A DNA stretch of 64,000 bases, taken from positions 1 to 64,000 of the forward strand of contig DF237299.1 in assembly GCA_000708835.1 (NCBI GenBank), read 5' to 3'. Below the pieces are notes generated by a model that worked only from the letters and a program-made list of their open reading frames with translations, ran no database searches and was not told the DNA's origin. A program made the translations under genes and the position numbers. This stretch comes from Klebsormidium nitens. Lineage: Eukaryota > Streptophyta > Klebsormidiophyceae > Klebsormidiales > Klebsormidiaceae. Of the stretch, positions 52,832-64,000 are shown in pieces; the first letter of the stretch is position 1, and the number at the start of each line of letters is the position of its first letter.

Positions 52832-55800
52832 ATGGGGGCGGCCGTCAGCCGGCACCACCGGTTCCCCGCCGCCGTGCGCACAAACGTGGACCCAGAGTTG
52901 GGGCTCATTGAAGCCAGCAGCCAGGTCACGCCCCTGGATGTACGTGTCAACCTGCCTGAGCCATCCCCCGTAAGTTACTTCAGTCATACTTGAGAAAGTG
53001 AAAAGGTCAGGTTCTGCATAATACAAGCATCTCAACTGTTTCAGCATACTGGAGAGCATGGTTCTAAGGAGCAGCTATCTTGTGAAAGTTGAGTCTGGAT
53101 ACTTCAGGCTGCCACGAAATCGTTGTGCGGGCTGTCCGAGAGCTATGCAATTTCAAGGCTTCTATTGAGTGCGCAGTATAGGATACCCCCTCATTGGCAG
53201 ACCAAGTTTTAGAGGATCAGCAGACCGCATTCTTTGTCTGAAATGCTGAGTCATGTATTTCAGCTGCCCAAGCTACGCCCTACGCGCACCATCAAGTCGA
53301 GCGTCAACCTAAAGAAGCAGTCCCTGAGGCTCAAACTGGACAAAACTCGCACGCTGCTGCCTGGCCAAGCCCCAAAGTTCCAGCTAGCGTTTGAATTAGA
53401 CGCGCTGGAAGCGTGCAAGTGAGTCTGCCCGCCCGTAAATTGCCAGATCTCAAGAGGTTGAGGACAGTCAAATGGCCTTCAGCAGCAAGATGCATGCGTG
53501 TCCATTGTTTGATTCCAGCATTCATGCCAAAGTTGCAGAGGGCTGGAAGCAGGAGCAAACAGAGGAAAGTGATTACAATGCTCGTTGCGTTATGGTTGCA
53601 GGGTCACTGCGTATGTCCTAGGCTATGAGAAATCGGCGAAAGCGGGGGCAGCTCCGGGCACGGTTCCAACCAGGTGCGGATTCCCTGCGGTTGCAACCTT
53701 CTTGCTGCTTACTCCCCTGCTTTGGAAGGGCCACTGTTAAGAAAAGCTCTCTTTGTAGTGTGTGACCAACAATGTTGAGATGCTTTGGGGGCCTCCTTTT
53801 GATGCTCAGTATACATGAAGTGTCGCTAGTAGCATTGAAGCAGTCGTCCATTTGTTGTGTTGATCCAGAGTGTGGCATCTTTGCCTTTTGATAGCTTTTT
53901 GGACTCCTCTTCCTTTCACCTGGTAATGAGGATGGAAACTTTCTCTATGTTCAATTGAGCCTCTTGGGCACTTTGATCCGCACCTCGGGCAACGCCATGT
54001 GCTTGCAATTTGTCAGCATTTAACGCGGTCATTTCCTTTTGCAGAATCAAGTCGAAGCACACGAAGTCTGGCGTAGTCGTGGCCAACTTTGGCAGGGGCC
54101 TCGCTCACCAGTTCGAGCACCCCCCTGGGACGGGCCTGACGATACCCATCCCTGAGGTGCGTGCACTAGGATCATTGTCAAGCCTCTGGGTTAGGTGCTC
54201 TGTTTCATATAACCAGGAGGTTTGGACAGGAGCGTTAGACAGGAGCGTCAATCAACTTTCGATTTACCGAAGTTTCTCGGATCAGTCTGAGAGGCCTCGA
54301 GGGCCTTGGTGGCAGTTTGAAGATAACAAAGAATGTACATGTGATGATCCTTGACGCTCCTGTTGCTGAGGTATGGACTGGATGATGATAGCCCTGTTAA
54401 GTCCGCTCTGAACTCTGCACTGATGCTCCCCTACTGCTTTTTTGTAGGGGGAGCCGCTGCTTTCCAAGTCCGGGAAAACGATCTACCCTTTGGTCATCAG
54501 GGTAGAGACTGTAGGCGAACAGGTACGGGCTCACTTCTTTGACTGCCAACCGCAAACGACCAAGTACCGTATTCCTGCCAGTAATCTGATTGCGAGGCAG
54601 TATGGCACATGTTTTGCAGTCGTCATTTCCAGATCCTTGTTTCATGGCTGCATTCCAGTTGACGGCAGGGGATGCATCTGATTTGGAGGCTTTATAGAAG
54701 CTTTTACCTGTACCCTGATGGTTTTTTATCTGAGAAAATCCAATGAACTTTTTGTTGCAGGTCGTTGCACGAGGGGGAAAAGAGAATGTCGAGCCCCAGC
54801 AGGTATGTATTCTCGTCTCTGAGTAGCATGTTCATATTATCTACTGTCATGCGGGTCATTGGCAGCAACTCAGAACCCCAGCGTTCCAGAGATGCGAGTC
54901 TACTGCTTAGGGAAGCTTTAAAGATTCGTCCTGGCTTCATCGGTTTGGGGAACTTCTTGATGAACAACCTGTGGCGCATGCAGGGGCAAGAACAGGGCCA
55001 GCAGGAGAAGAAGGTTGCTGCGCAAGTGCAAACGACATTTGCCACGCTAGTGAAGCAGGTGGGCCTCAAAACTGATCCAGGGTCTCCTCCATATGCCTGC
55101 TGTTCTCCTGTTGGCTGGGCATGATTGTGCGCCCCCGCTTATCTTGGCGCATTCCCAAAAGATCTTTCAGTTTGTGCATCTGAGCGTTTGGGCTCCGACT
55201 GCATCTTGCAGCTGACTCCTCATATAGATCTGCAGAATTTGAGGCATATTTCGATAGGCTATGCAAAAGCGGAAGCGTCACTCGAGTATTGACACCCCGC
55301 TCTTTGCATGATGTCGCCCCATCAAACTTTACCCAAGCTTTTGCGTCTTTCGATTTCTGAACATCACTGACTCGGCTGGGTTGATGCATTCACTCCTTTC
55401 TCACGCCGGAAAACACTGACTGATCTTCCGCTTGGTGTTCGAAAGCATCCTTCAGCTTCTGACGGCCGCCAAAACTAGCTCACCATCTGGCTTCCAAACA
55501 TCCGAGTTCGCTCTCGCTCGTCCGCAGGCGGACGGCAGCTTCGAGGCGCAGGTGGCGAAGCAGGTCCTGTGGGCGCACGGGACGTCGTACGTTCTGCACG
55601 AGATTTTCGGGATCGACCGGAACCCCGAGAGCAGCCTCGCGGGCGCTGACGATGCGGGCAACAAGGTGCGCGTCCCGTCTAGTTTGTGCGCGAACAGCCA
55701 TTTGCTGCTGAGGCCGTTTTGGGTGCAGGGGCCCCATTACTCGCTGAGGCTCGGAGACGCTCCTGCTTTTGGGACCGTTTGCGATAGCCTTCCTGTAGTT

Positions 55801-56434
55801 GATTGCGAAGAACCTTGGATCGCCTTGTCGAGACCCACAAGAAGCTCTGGCCTCAGTCGAAATTGCTTCAGCTCTGTTCTTTCCTGCTGTATGACGGAGT
55901 CCGGGTGAACCGCACTGGCTCGGGGTAAAGTCTTCACTACACCGACAATTTGCAGATGGAAACGAAAGACCATTGGTTTCCTTTGCCCCCCAGGAGTGCG
56001 TCATCTGCCTAACAGAGATCCGGGACACGCTGGCGCTGCCGTGCCGGCACCTGTGCATGTGCGCCGACTGCGCCAAGGCGCTGCGGTACCAGACCAACAA
56101 GTGCCCCATCTGGTGCGACGCATCCCTTTCCCACTCGCTTGATTAGCCTTGTGGCTAGGAGGCTTCCTTTATCTTTGAAGTCCAAATCGCTGCCATGCGT
56201 GCGCATCTAGGGACTGCCATCGAGCCCGCTCCTTGATGGTTTCAGATGTTGGGCTGTATGCGAAAGGGGCCGGTTGTACTTAGTCAGGGCATGTCCTTCT
56301 TTGTGCTTCATTGACAGCACTGCTTCTGGACCGCGCCTTGATTGCTGACGTCATCGCTTACCTGCAGCCGTTGTGTGGTGGAGTCGCTTCTCGTGATCCG
56401 GGTTTCAAACGGCAAAGCGGGGACGGCAAGGTGA
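52832..56434 (+). CDS. LOG2/MGRN1-type RING E3 ubiquitin ligase
   Basis: Exons: 52832-52969, 53264-53418, 54045-54156, 54448-54522, 54761-54802, 54984-55058, 55528-55665, 55994-56112, 56368-56434. All phases close to 306 residues. The protein starts MGAAVS, a plausible N-myristoylation signal. A beta-rich MGRN1-family domain follows (LDKTRTLLPGQAPKFQLAF, FGRGLAHQFEHPPGTGL, IYPLVIRVET, QVLWAHGTSYVLHEIFGI). The C-terminal RING reads ECVICLTEIRDTLALPC, then RHLCMCADCAKAL, then NKCPIC, with CPIC completed across the last intron. Plant LOG2/LUL proteins are membrane-associated ubiquitin ligases, and the same role is expected here. The final VESLLVIRV matches the family's short tail. Family assignment is secure; orthology to a specific LUL member is not. 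Confidence 0.93.
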
Positions 56435-57498
56435 CGGGGGAGTGGGTGCGGTCGGTAGAGGGTCTCAGAAGGGACCTTTCGCACCTGTAAAGCACTAGCA
56501 CGAGCACAAAAAGGCCTCTCTACGCCTTGCAGGCGGACGCCGTCAGGTCTGAACCAATAAATTGATTCTTACGGGTCCGATCAGCTTGCCCAGATCCAAG
56601 TGACAGCAACTTCTATCACATGTTGGATTCAGACTGGTAGGCGGGCTTTAGGGGTAGATAAAAGAGGGGGCTACAAAGAACCACTACCCTCGCCAGTTGC
56701 ATGTCGAGCTTTTGGGAGCTCGCGAAGAGTTTGTACATACGCCTAATCTTGATTCTTAGCTGCAGGACATTCAGAAAGGAGGACCTTTCCGTATGCTCGA
56801 GAAGGGCTCTGAAAGCTCTCAGTCAAGCATACGCAGCGACTAATAAGTGGTTCTGCTGAGTAGGTACAGACTGAATGAAATTGGATCGATCGAACGTGTT
56901 GGATTTGACCTAGGCTTGCCAATAGCAACGAATTGAAGCATTTGCTGCCATGTTGGAAGCCATCTGCTGCATTGTTGGTTTAATTATTGCTTTACAGAGC
57001 TTGCTTGTCAAATATATCGCATGGCAAAGTAATGTGGTCATTTCCTTTGATGATTCATGCCATGGGCTTGAACACATTGAGCTATGCATGCATGGCTCAA
57101 TCAACGGCACAAGACCTTATATGAGGCAACGGGTTCGGAGCCTGTGCGCTCAATGCCACTGGCGTCGAGTCCTCACATGACAGGAGCCTCTCACAGCATG
57201 ACTTTCAAGTGGCTGAACCTGCCACCTGCTTCATCACAATCTGACATACCTTCACTTGCCGACTCTAGAACAGCTAAAACTCCATTGCTTCCTCGTTCAC
57301 CTCGTGTGCTGGGTTGCTAATGATGCCAGGAGTCTGGTGCACAATGTCCCCGCATTACTTATAGTGACAGTCTTACTGTAGTAGATACGGTATGCTCAGC
57401 CCGAGTCGATCAGCCCTGCATACTATTAAAGGGTCTTCTCTTCGTCTGAAGAGCAATGCAGAGACACAGGGGAGACACAGAGAGTGGCAATTGTGTCT
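56435..57498. other. intergenic region, left part
   Basis: Holds the 3' UTR of the RING ligase gene. The frames at 56910-57110 and 57084-57320 are short and unrecognised. No RNA gene is seen. Confidence 0.4.
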
Positions 57499-57893
57499 GG
57501 GCGGTCACATCTGGGCGGTCACATCTACGACTTTGAAAAAGTTCGGGGCTCCCGAAAAAGAAAAGTTCGGTACCGTATAACGCCTTTCGGTCACATCATA
57601 TAAGCTGGTGCTTCGGGACTACCGGAACCTGGCAAGGGGGAAGTACAAGAGGTCCCCCTTGAAACCCGCGGATCCACTACAGTTTGCCCGCGGAGGCTGT
57701 CTACCGTCGAAACTTTTAGTACGGCTCCGGAAAAGTTCGGGAGTCCCGAAGTATGTTCGGGACCACCGTAGAAAATGTCCGCGATGTTTTTCGGTAGTCC
57801 CGAAGCTGTTTTTTTCACCGTCGGGGGAAAAAAGTCCCGAACTTTTCAAAGTTCGAGACTACCGAACCTCGAAAATCTTAGATGTGACCGCCC
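57499..57893. mobile_element. fold-back / MITE-like inverted-repeat element
   Basis: GGGCGGTCACATCTA at 57513-57527 is the exact reverse complement of 57879-57893. A second copy of the first 14 bases abuts it at 57499. Inside, a TTCGGGACTACCGAA-like near-palindrome recurs at least six times in both orientations (for example near 57549, 57613, 57738, 57750, 57791 and 57861). The whole element could fold into a long imperfect hairpin. The open frames it carries on both strands are by-products of the repeats. No target-site duplication is obvious. Confidence 0.72.
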
Positions 57894-58806
57894 TATCATG
57901 TCACACATGGCGAGATGGCGCCGCCCTTCATCTACCTGGAAGATTTCATGCAGAATTCAGCAGGGTCACCGGCTACGGTATCCGAGGGTACAGCTAGAAT
58001 AGACATTTCTCCTTCGCTCAGTGGATTTCAAGTTTTCGGAGTTACAGTGTTCAACGTTTGCTTTAGCTAGGTTAGAGAGAGTAGCAGTATCTCATACTAG
58101 ATGTTCGAACTCGATCGAATCTTGTGTTGACACCATTCGGGCCCATGGCGCAAGCTACGGTCCTTATAATAGACGTATGAATGAATGAATGAATGAATGA
58201 ATGCGTATTCCGTATGGTTGTCCCCGTGGTTGTCCTATAGAGATCGAAGTTCCGGCGGAATAACCGGTCACTTTCGCCCCACGTCTTTCCACCTTTGCTG
58301 ATCGATTCCCCAACCGCTTTCATTTACCGCCGGCCAAATGGCGTCCTACATCCTGTGAATTTAGGGTTTTGCTTTTGCATCCTAGAGCTATTAGGGTTTG
58401 GTTTGCCTGTGATTTTATGCATGCCATGTTCGCGCCAAAAAGATCTGGGCTCCACCTGGCATGCCAGTGTCAGCAGCCTGAGGGCGAAAGTTTTTGCGCA
58501 ATATGGCGCCCTCTTCATGAAGTTTGATTGAGCCCGTCTTGAGCAGCACCGCAGTCACGGTGGCGCTGTCGAGGGCATTTATCAGGACCTGATCTCCCTG
58601 CCGCATTGCCTTCGGTTGCAGATCAGCTCTTTTTTAACCGTGACCCCAAGAAGCAGCGCCTCCTAAGGTGGCGTTAGAAAGCATTGACGCCATCAGCAGT
58701 GGTCACTCAATCCGCGCAGGTTGTCCTTGATCATCACTGGTTGGCTTTCTCTACACTGGGCCATGTTTGTTGTCAAAAGCTGATCAGAGGACACTCCTGC
58801 TCAGAG
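57894..58806. other. intergenic region upstream of the Nudix gene
   Basis: Presumably contains the Nudix promoter and 5' UTR. It includes an ATGA microsatellite. An alternative upstream ATG in frame with the Nudix gene lies at 58684. Confidence 0.4.
58177..58203. repeat. (ATGA)n microsatellite
   Basis: Six and a half uninterrupted copies of the tetranucleotide ATGA. Confidence 0.95.
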
Positions 58807-61600
58807 ATGGCAGCAGCTGTGCGGCTTCCCTCTCAAAGCAAAGCCTCCTTAAGGAATTATGCCGCAGGATGTGATGCGGGCTTGCGAGCATCGCATTCTG
58901 TGATCCCCGCACTTCAAAGCAGATCTGATAAATTGCTGGCAAATCAGAGGGGTGCGCTCAGGCTCCCGAAATCTGTCAAGTTGGATAAGAAGTCAGCCGT
59001 TGCCACGCTTAGACAGGGGACTACGACCCGGACGGAAGTCACGTGCAGTTCAGCATTGGACTCTAGCTTTCAAGCAGGGGGCGTAGGCACACATCGCACA
59101 AGATGGGGATCAGGATACGCAATCAGATCAAGGGCAAGGCTGCTGTTGAGAACGGCGAAGGGTGGGATGAATGGTCGTGGTCATCCTTCTCAACAGGCCA
59201 CACTCGACTTCCTTGCGTGTCAGTCTGCACTGGGGCCCAGGCGCAGGCCTTCTGTTCAAGCCAGAGCATCCGAGTCAAATCTGATTGTGGAGAGACCCGC
59301 AATCAAGCAAAATGGCGCGCAGAAGAAGGAGATCTACAAGGGCCTGGAGGACAGCCCTGCCAAAGTCGAAAGGTGCATCATCGTAGATGAAGAGAATCAC
59401 GTAGTGGGGGAAGCGAGTCGACAAGACACGGTAGGCAAAAGGTTGTGGGGCCGGGGGGTGTACTGCCTGGTTCAGAATCGGAGGGGCCAGCTCTTGGTGA
59501 CGCAGAGGACTGAGGAGAAGGTGAGGAGAGCTGACGAATGGAGAAGAACTGGTCTAAGTTTCTTGTGAGAGTATTCTGTTGATTGCAGGTTGTGTGAGAG
59601 AGTGGTAATCACCAATGAACTGTGATCAACTTGAGGTGTGGTTTTAGAACGATGGAGAGCAAGATTTTCTGTGTGGTGTAAATGCGTTCTGTTTGGACTG
59701 TGTGGACTTAAGCTTAAGCTGCTAATGAGCTGCAATTCAAGTGGACTGACCAGCAGAGTCAATAACCATGGAGGGACTGGAAGGAACTTGTCATGCCTCC
59801 TCCCTTTCTTGTGCTGTTACTAACACGAGCAGGTTCAGGAGAGGTGCTTATGCAAAAGTTCAATTCAGAGATGAAAGTGTTTTGTCTTAAGATTTTCCAA
59901 AATGCATTTCTGCTTGATTGTGTGCGCTGGAGGGTATGCATTTTGTGACGCGCTTGAATAGTTCAGCCCTTTGCAAGTTAGCGGAGAAGTAAGCGGCACC
60001 AAGTTTTGGGCGCAATCTGGCAGTTCTGCGGCGCAACTCACCCCAGAAGCTTGATCCCTGATTTCTGAGGCGCTCTAGAGAGGAATCATTGCAATTTTCA
60101 TCCACTCGTAAACAACCTGTGGTTCAAGTAGTTTTCGAGAACTACGCTGTTGGCTTCTGCTCTTGCGGTCAATTGCCTCCTGTTTGGGATCCACCAAAAC
60201 GCATAAAGAGGTTACAATCGAATGATGCTTCTTCTGACCGATCTAATTCCTTGCTTGACCCAGGACCCAATCTGGTCCTGCCTGGTTCCTTAGTAAGAAG
60301 AAGTATACGCGAGTCTTCTTCATTTTTCCAGGTAAAACTTTGCTCAGTGCCAAAGCTTTCGATTCATTTTGAAACCTCTCTAACATCTCTTTTTGCCTCT
60401 GCAGGACTTGTATCCAGGGCACCTAGACGTCGTCGTCTCAGGCTGTGTGAATGTCGGGTACGGTCACGGAACCTTTCAGCGAAGAAAAAATTGGACAGTG
60501 TGACAGAAAAGGTTTGCTAGCAATTTTGTAGTCCCCTGTGCCTTGTATTGCAGTTGCTGCAGGTGCTACTCGATTGTATTGTTTGTCGATCTGTACTTGG
60601 AAAGGCCAGAGACTGCTACAGAAAGCTAGAAGAGGGCTCCAGTCAATGCAAACTGACAGCCAACTCTCATGTTGTTGCGCTCCAGGGAAGAGTATTCGGA
60701 CACAATTGTCCGAGAGCTGTCCGAAGAATTGGGCCTGAAAACCGTCGACAGGTAAAAGATCAACCCCTTCTTCCCTCGTCTGCAACAATTTTCAACGGAG
60801 CTGATTGAATCGCGAGCACACTTACTCCAAAATATCTCTGTTATCATTGAGTTGCACTGCCTGTGAACGGATTGTCTCCTTCCGCGTTCAGGCTTTCTTT
60901 CAGCCCAAATGACACCGTGTTTCCATGTAACTTTGCAGGAAGGCGTTGACCCCGCTGTTTCTGTTCAAGTGGGTCGACGAGTACTGCCGCATCTGGGGCT
61001 GCGGATACCATTACGTGACGGACTGCGAGACGTTTGATCTGCAGGTAGGCTTGAAATTCGCTTGAAACTCGGCAAATTCGATGATCGAGTTTGTGACTCG
61101 CTGTTGCCGGCTTCCTCTCCCTTCGAAAGTAAATCTTGACGGTTGCAACGCACGAAGTCGGCATGAAAGGCCAGCTCCGGCGCCCTGAACGGGAAAGTGA
61201 CTGCCTCCTGAATCCGCTAGAAAGCGTTCTTTTCTTGTCATTACAAGTTTGCTGCCATTCGTAGTATCCTCGCCTGGTTCTTAGGAGGCGTCGTTTTCTT
61301 ATTGTTACAAGAAACATTCCGGTCTTTCGTTACCCTGTGCCAATTGTCCTTTGCCAACGACGCCCCTTGACCTATTTGATCAAGCTCAGCTTTTAGAATG
61401 TGTAGCTTCGGCCAACTTCGTGTCCCGTCCATAAAAGCTCTTAATGGTCGAATCCATTCTGCCAGGTGGAAGAAGTGCAGTGGTGCAAGTGGATGGACCT
61501 TGATGAGGTCGAGGAGCTTATCCAGACCGCACGCTTCACGCCGGTGGGGCTCTCTGTGCTGCGTCGGTTCTTGAAAGAGCGGCACCTCCCGCAGTCCTAG
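58807..61600 (+). CDS. Nudix hydrolase, IPP-isomerase-like type, probable organelle targeting
   Basis: Exons: 58807-59520, 60405-60457, 60686-60751, 60939-61044, 61466-61600. The phases close to 357 residues. The Nudix box is complete across a splice: G-CVNVG-E-EYSDTIV-REL-S-EE-L-GL, matching GX5EX7REUXEEXGU. Before it come VERCIIVDEENHVVGEA and GRGVYCLVQNRRGQLLVTQR; after it KWVDEYCRIWGCGYHY and WMDLDEVEELI. This resembles Nudix enzymes of the IPP-isomerase-like group, whose substrates are usually small diphosphates; the substrate here is unknown. About 190 Ser/Arg/Ala-rich residues precede the domain, consistent with a transit peptide plus linker. The first ATG could also be 58684, adding 41 residues; 58807 was chosen because MAAAVRLPSQSKASLR looks like a transit-peptide start. 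Confidence 0.88.
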
Positions 61601-62925
61601 TCCCCCGGTTGGACTTTTGTGTTGACTTCGCGTGCAAGATCACGCAGCCTCGCTGTGCAAAGTCTAGGTAGCCTTCCGTCCTGTACAGTGTATGCAGCCT
61701 TGCCGAGTAGCCAAACTCTTATCTCGTGCTTTGTGTGCAAGGATAGCCATTGAACGCTTTGCTAGTCAAGAAAGTCTAGTGCAGTCTGTTTGTGAATAAT
61801 TCTTTGTCTTAAGTGTGGGTTCGAGCAACAATCAACGAGTATTAGTATAGCTTAAAGCCTGGGATGTCAGTCAAGAAAGTTTGAGTGCCGTCAAATCTAA
61901 CACGGTCCAGAAATTTAAAAAAACGTATGTTTGATCTGCATGATCTGTCAATCTTGGCAACTCTTTCATCGCGTATCTTGACAGTCTGTCCCGTCTTTCA
62001 TGAACTGCATAACAAACGAAAAACTTCGCTTGAAGTTCACATCATGTGATATACTCGTGTGTCCAATTGCCAGTATGTTTGCCTTCATGCAAGCTATCCA
62101 CTGAGCCGCAGCTCTGGCTCTGTCATGTTGCGCATATGTCCTGCACGAAGCTTATATAGCATACCTGCACGTTTTGATTTTCTATCTTTGTATGCACGTA
62201 CAAAGACATGGGCGGTAGGGAGCCATAGCTTGATATACCATGCCATACAGCTACATGGCTGACGTCAGCACACAGACCCCACCGATGCACATGGCACCTG
62301 GCTCAATATCAAGTGCATGTGTCAAGCCGCGCACTGATGCACATTGCTGTTACCAGACATGTGCATATAGCTTATAAGTAGTTTTGTATTTGCGTTGTAT
62401 GGGATCAACATGAAGTCGCGGTGATTGCACGCATCCCAATCATGCTCCCCACTCGAGGGCCGGGCCGCACGTGCACGAGCTTGGCAAGCTGAAGTTAGTC
62501 GGGTCGGACTCGCTATATGCTCCAGATAGATCATACAGAGGGAGTGAAGCACCCGAACCTTAAGTGGTTCGAGTGCTTCGCATATCTCAGCCCACAGAAG
62601 ACTCTTTAATTGGTAACTTAGAAAGTCGTTCTAAACAGATCTTTACATGGCGAACCAGACCCATTTCAATCGATTCTGGTGAGTTCAGCCTACCTGTAGG
62701 TCCATGGCTCTGACAGGCTCGTCGGACGAATGTAGTCCCAGTCCATATACAACATCACTATTGGCACTGCTCTCCGCTCTATACAGCTAGCTCCATGTTG
62801 ATTGTTCTCGAACGTCTCAAACTCTTGGTTCGAAGCTTCTCTAGCCTGCAAATCGCGCACCGAAAGCTCACTGGTTAAGCACTCAGAGCGTATTAGCCTA
62901 CATCTCTAATCATCCTTCCCCCAAC
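61601..62925. other. convergent intergenic region
   Basis: Lies between the 3' ends of the Nudix and ARM-repeat genes. No gene is supported. The only structure noted is the hairpin at 62546-62579. Confidence 0.45.
62546..62579. repeat. imperfect 14-bp-stem hairpin
   Basis: GAAGCACCCGAACC and GGTTCGAGTGCTTC pair at 13 of 14 positions around a 6-base loop (TTAAGT). It lies about 350 bases beyond the stop of the ARM-repeat gene, on its 3' side. Confidence 0.7.
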
Positions 62926-64000
62926 TCACGGCCCACGCTCCTCCCTCTCGGCCGCTGCCGCGAGGAAGTTCAGCAGGGCCCCGTGCCCGGAGTAGTGCTC
63001 CATCGTCGCCCGGGAGAGCTGGTCCCCGCCCACCTCCTGCATCCACCGGGAGCTCGTCACCCGGCTCTCAAACCCTGGGAACTTCTCCAGGAGGTCCGCA
63101 GCCGCCGCTAGGGTTATCTCCCATAGCTCCTGGTCGAAAACCGTGCCATCCCGCTTGAGCGCAGCAAAGCTCTCGTCCAGAAACCGCACGACCGCGTCGA
63201 GCAGCCCCCCTAGATCGAGACCACGCTCCCCGAGCGTCTTTTCGTCAGCGAGTAGGAGTGCGTTGCTAATGACGGCGGAAGAGAGCGCCAGCCGCAGGGG
63301 GCTTTCTGGCGCCGCGCGAATCCACGTCAGCAGAGCCGGCAGGACGGTGCTGACGTCAGCAAAGCGGACCTTGGCCCCGCCGGCCGCCTGCTGGTCCAGC
63401 ACGTTGAGGACGACATCGAGGGCGCGCGCAATCATCCCGTCTGCCGGATCCTCCGCAAGATTCTCTCCCCCTTCTAGATCCATGTCGTGCGAGCTCGAGG
63501 CCGGAGCGGGCTGGCCACGTTGCGCCGCAATCGCGTCCCGTGCGAACTCCCCAACGGCCCGGTGCGCCTTCTCCCGGACCATTATCTTGCACCACTCAAC
63601 GTCTTCCGATATCTGCCCAAGCGCAGGCAGCAAGCACCACACCCCGCCCAGATAGGGGCCTCGTCTACCCGTGTCCGAACCACTTTGACCTCCGTCCGAA
63701 TCGTCCGAACCCTTTACTCCGAGCAAGAACCCCAGCATCCCGGCCACCTTTTCCCGGTGCGCCTCGGGCGCCTCCGCCAGGAACCGTCCGAGCACTCGGA
63801 CACTTGCGAGCACAAAATCGTCCGAATTCCGGCCGTGCTCCTTTGCCTGCTCCAGTAAGTCGATCACGACGGCTGCCGCCTCGCTGGCGGCCCCGAACGC
63901 CTTCTGGGCCGTGTCAGCACTCAGTTGAGGTTTGGGGGATCCCTTGCCGGTGGTGCGTGTGACCGTGCTGACGTCAGCAGCGGCCGCCTCGGCGAGCGCG
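62926..64000 (-). CDS. neurochondrin-like ARM-repeat protein, C-terminal part (cut by window edge)
   Basis: A single open frame runs from the right edge (base 63999) to a stop at 62926-62928, at least 357 codons with no intron. It is helical and leucine-rich throughout, in ARM/HEAT style: ASVRVLGRFLAEAPEAHREK, GGVWCLLPALGQISEDVEW, LPALLTWIRAAPESPLRLAL, ITLAAAADLLEKFPGFESRV. The C-terminus is GHGALLNFLAAAAEREERGP. The pattern fits the neurochondrin family, which is conserved in plants with unclear function. The N-terminal half lies outside the window. The gene is more GC-rich than its surroundings but otherwise unremarkable. Confidence 0.7.
   Translation of the reverse strand, partial: ALAEAAAADVSTVTRTTGKGSPKPQLSADTAQKAFGAASEAAAVVIDLLEQAKEHGRNSDDFVLASVRVLGRFLAEAPEAHREKVAGMLGFLLGVKGSDDSDGGQSGSDTGRRGPYLGGVWCLLPALGQISEDVEWCKIMVREKAHRAVGEFARDAIAAQRGQPAPASSSHDMDLEGGENLAEDPADGMIARALDVVLNVLDQQAAGGAKVRFADVSTVLPALLTWIRAAPESPLRLALSSAVISNALLLADEKTLGERGLDLGGLLDAVVRFLDESFAALKRDGTVFDQELWEITLAAAADLLEKFPGFESRVTSSRWMQEVGGDQLSRATMEHYSGHGALLNFLAAAAEREERGP

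Noticed and set aside
57608-57997. Overlapping frames on both strands within the fold-back element
   Set aside because: They arise from the palindromic repeats and have no independent support.

Overview
This is nuclear DNA from an intron-rich green-lineage eukaryote. Nearly every gene is split into short exons with canonical GT-AG borders, and the reading frames only make sense after splicing. Several genes point to a streptophyte green alga, with Klebsormidium-like algae a reasonable guess: an F-box/actin-related fusion of the ARP8 type known from land plants, a LOG2/MGRN1-type RING ligase, a plant-type plastid methyltransferase, and an HSP33 chaperone of a kind known from algae. The organism is inferred from gene content, not proven. 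All gene models were spliced by hand, matching donor, acceptor and codon phase.

Layout, left to right. 644-6572 (+): atypical MAP-kinase-like protein kinase, 12 exons. 7703-8265 (-): small single-pass membrane protein. 9328-16017 (+): ARP8-like F-box plus actin-fold protein, 10 exons. 17772-24391 (-): plastid-type SAM-dependent methyltransferase, at least 12 exons. 25708 to about 30336 (-): HSP33 redox chaperone, 10 exons seen, first exon unresolved. 31766-42975 (+): a very large gene, 17 exons and about 2029 residues, joining a CK1/TTBK-like kinase to two CCCH zinc fingers, RS-rich tracts and an hnRNP Q acidic-domain-like segment. One of its introns holds an antisense orphan Argonaute PAZ exon. 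45472-52331 (-): WD40 protein with an acidic N-terminus, 13 exons. 52832-56434 (+): LOG2/MGRN1-type RING E3 ligase. 58807-61600 (+): Nudix hydrolase. 62926-64000 (-): C-terminal part of a neurochondrin-like ARM-repeat protein, cut by the window edge.

The genes are mostly housekeeping or signalling genes and do not form an operon or an obvious shared pathway. The intergenic gaps are 0.5-2.5 kb. Two of them hold short inverted-repeat elements that look like non-autonomous transposons: 44331-45100 and 57499-57893.

The most unusual items are the kinase-CCCH-RS-acidic-domain fusion; the antisense Argonaute PAZ exon in its intron; an in-frame triplicated exon edge in the MAPK-like gene; the loss of the TxY motif in that kinase; and an HSP33 that has lost one of its four zinc-binding cysteines.
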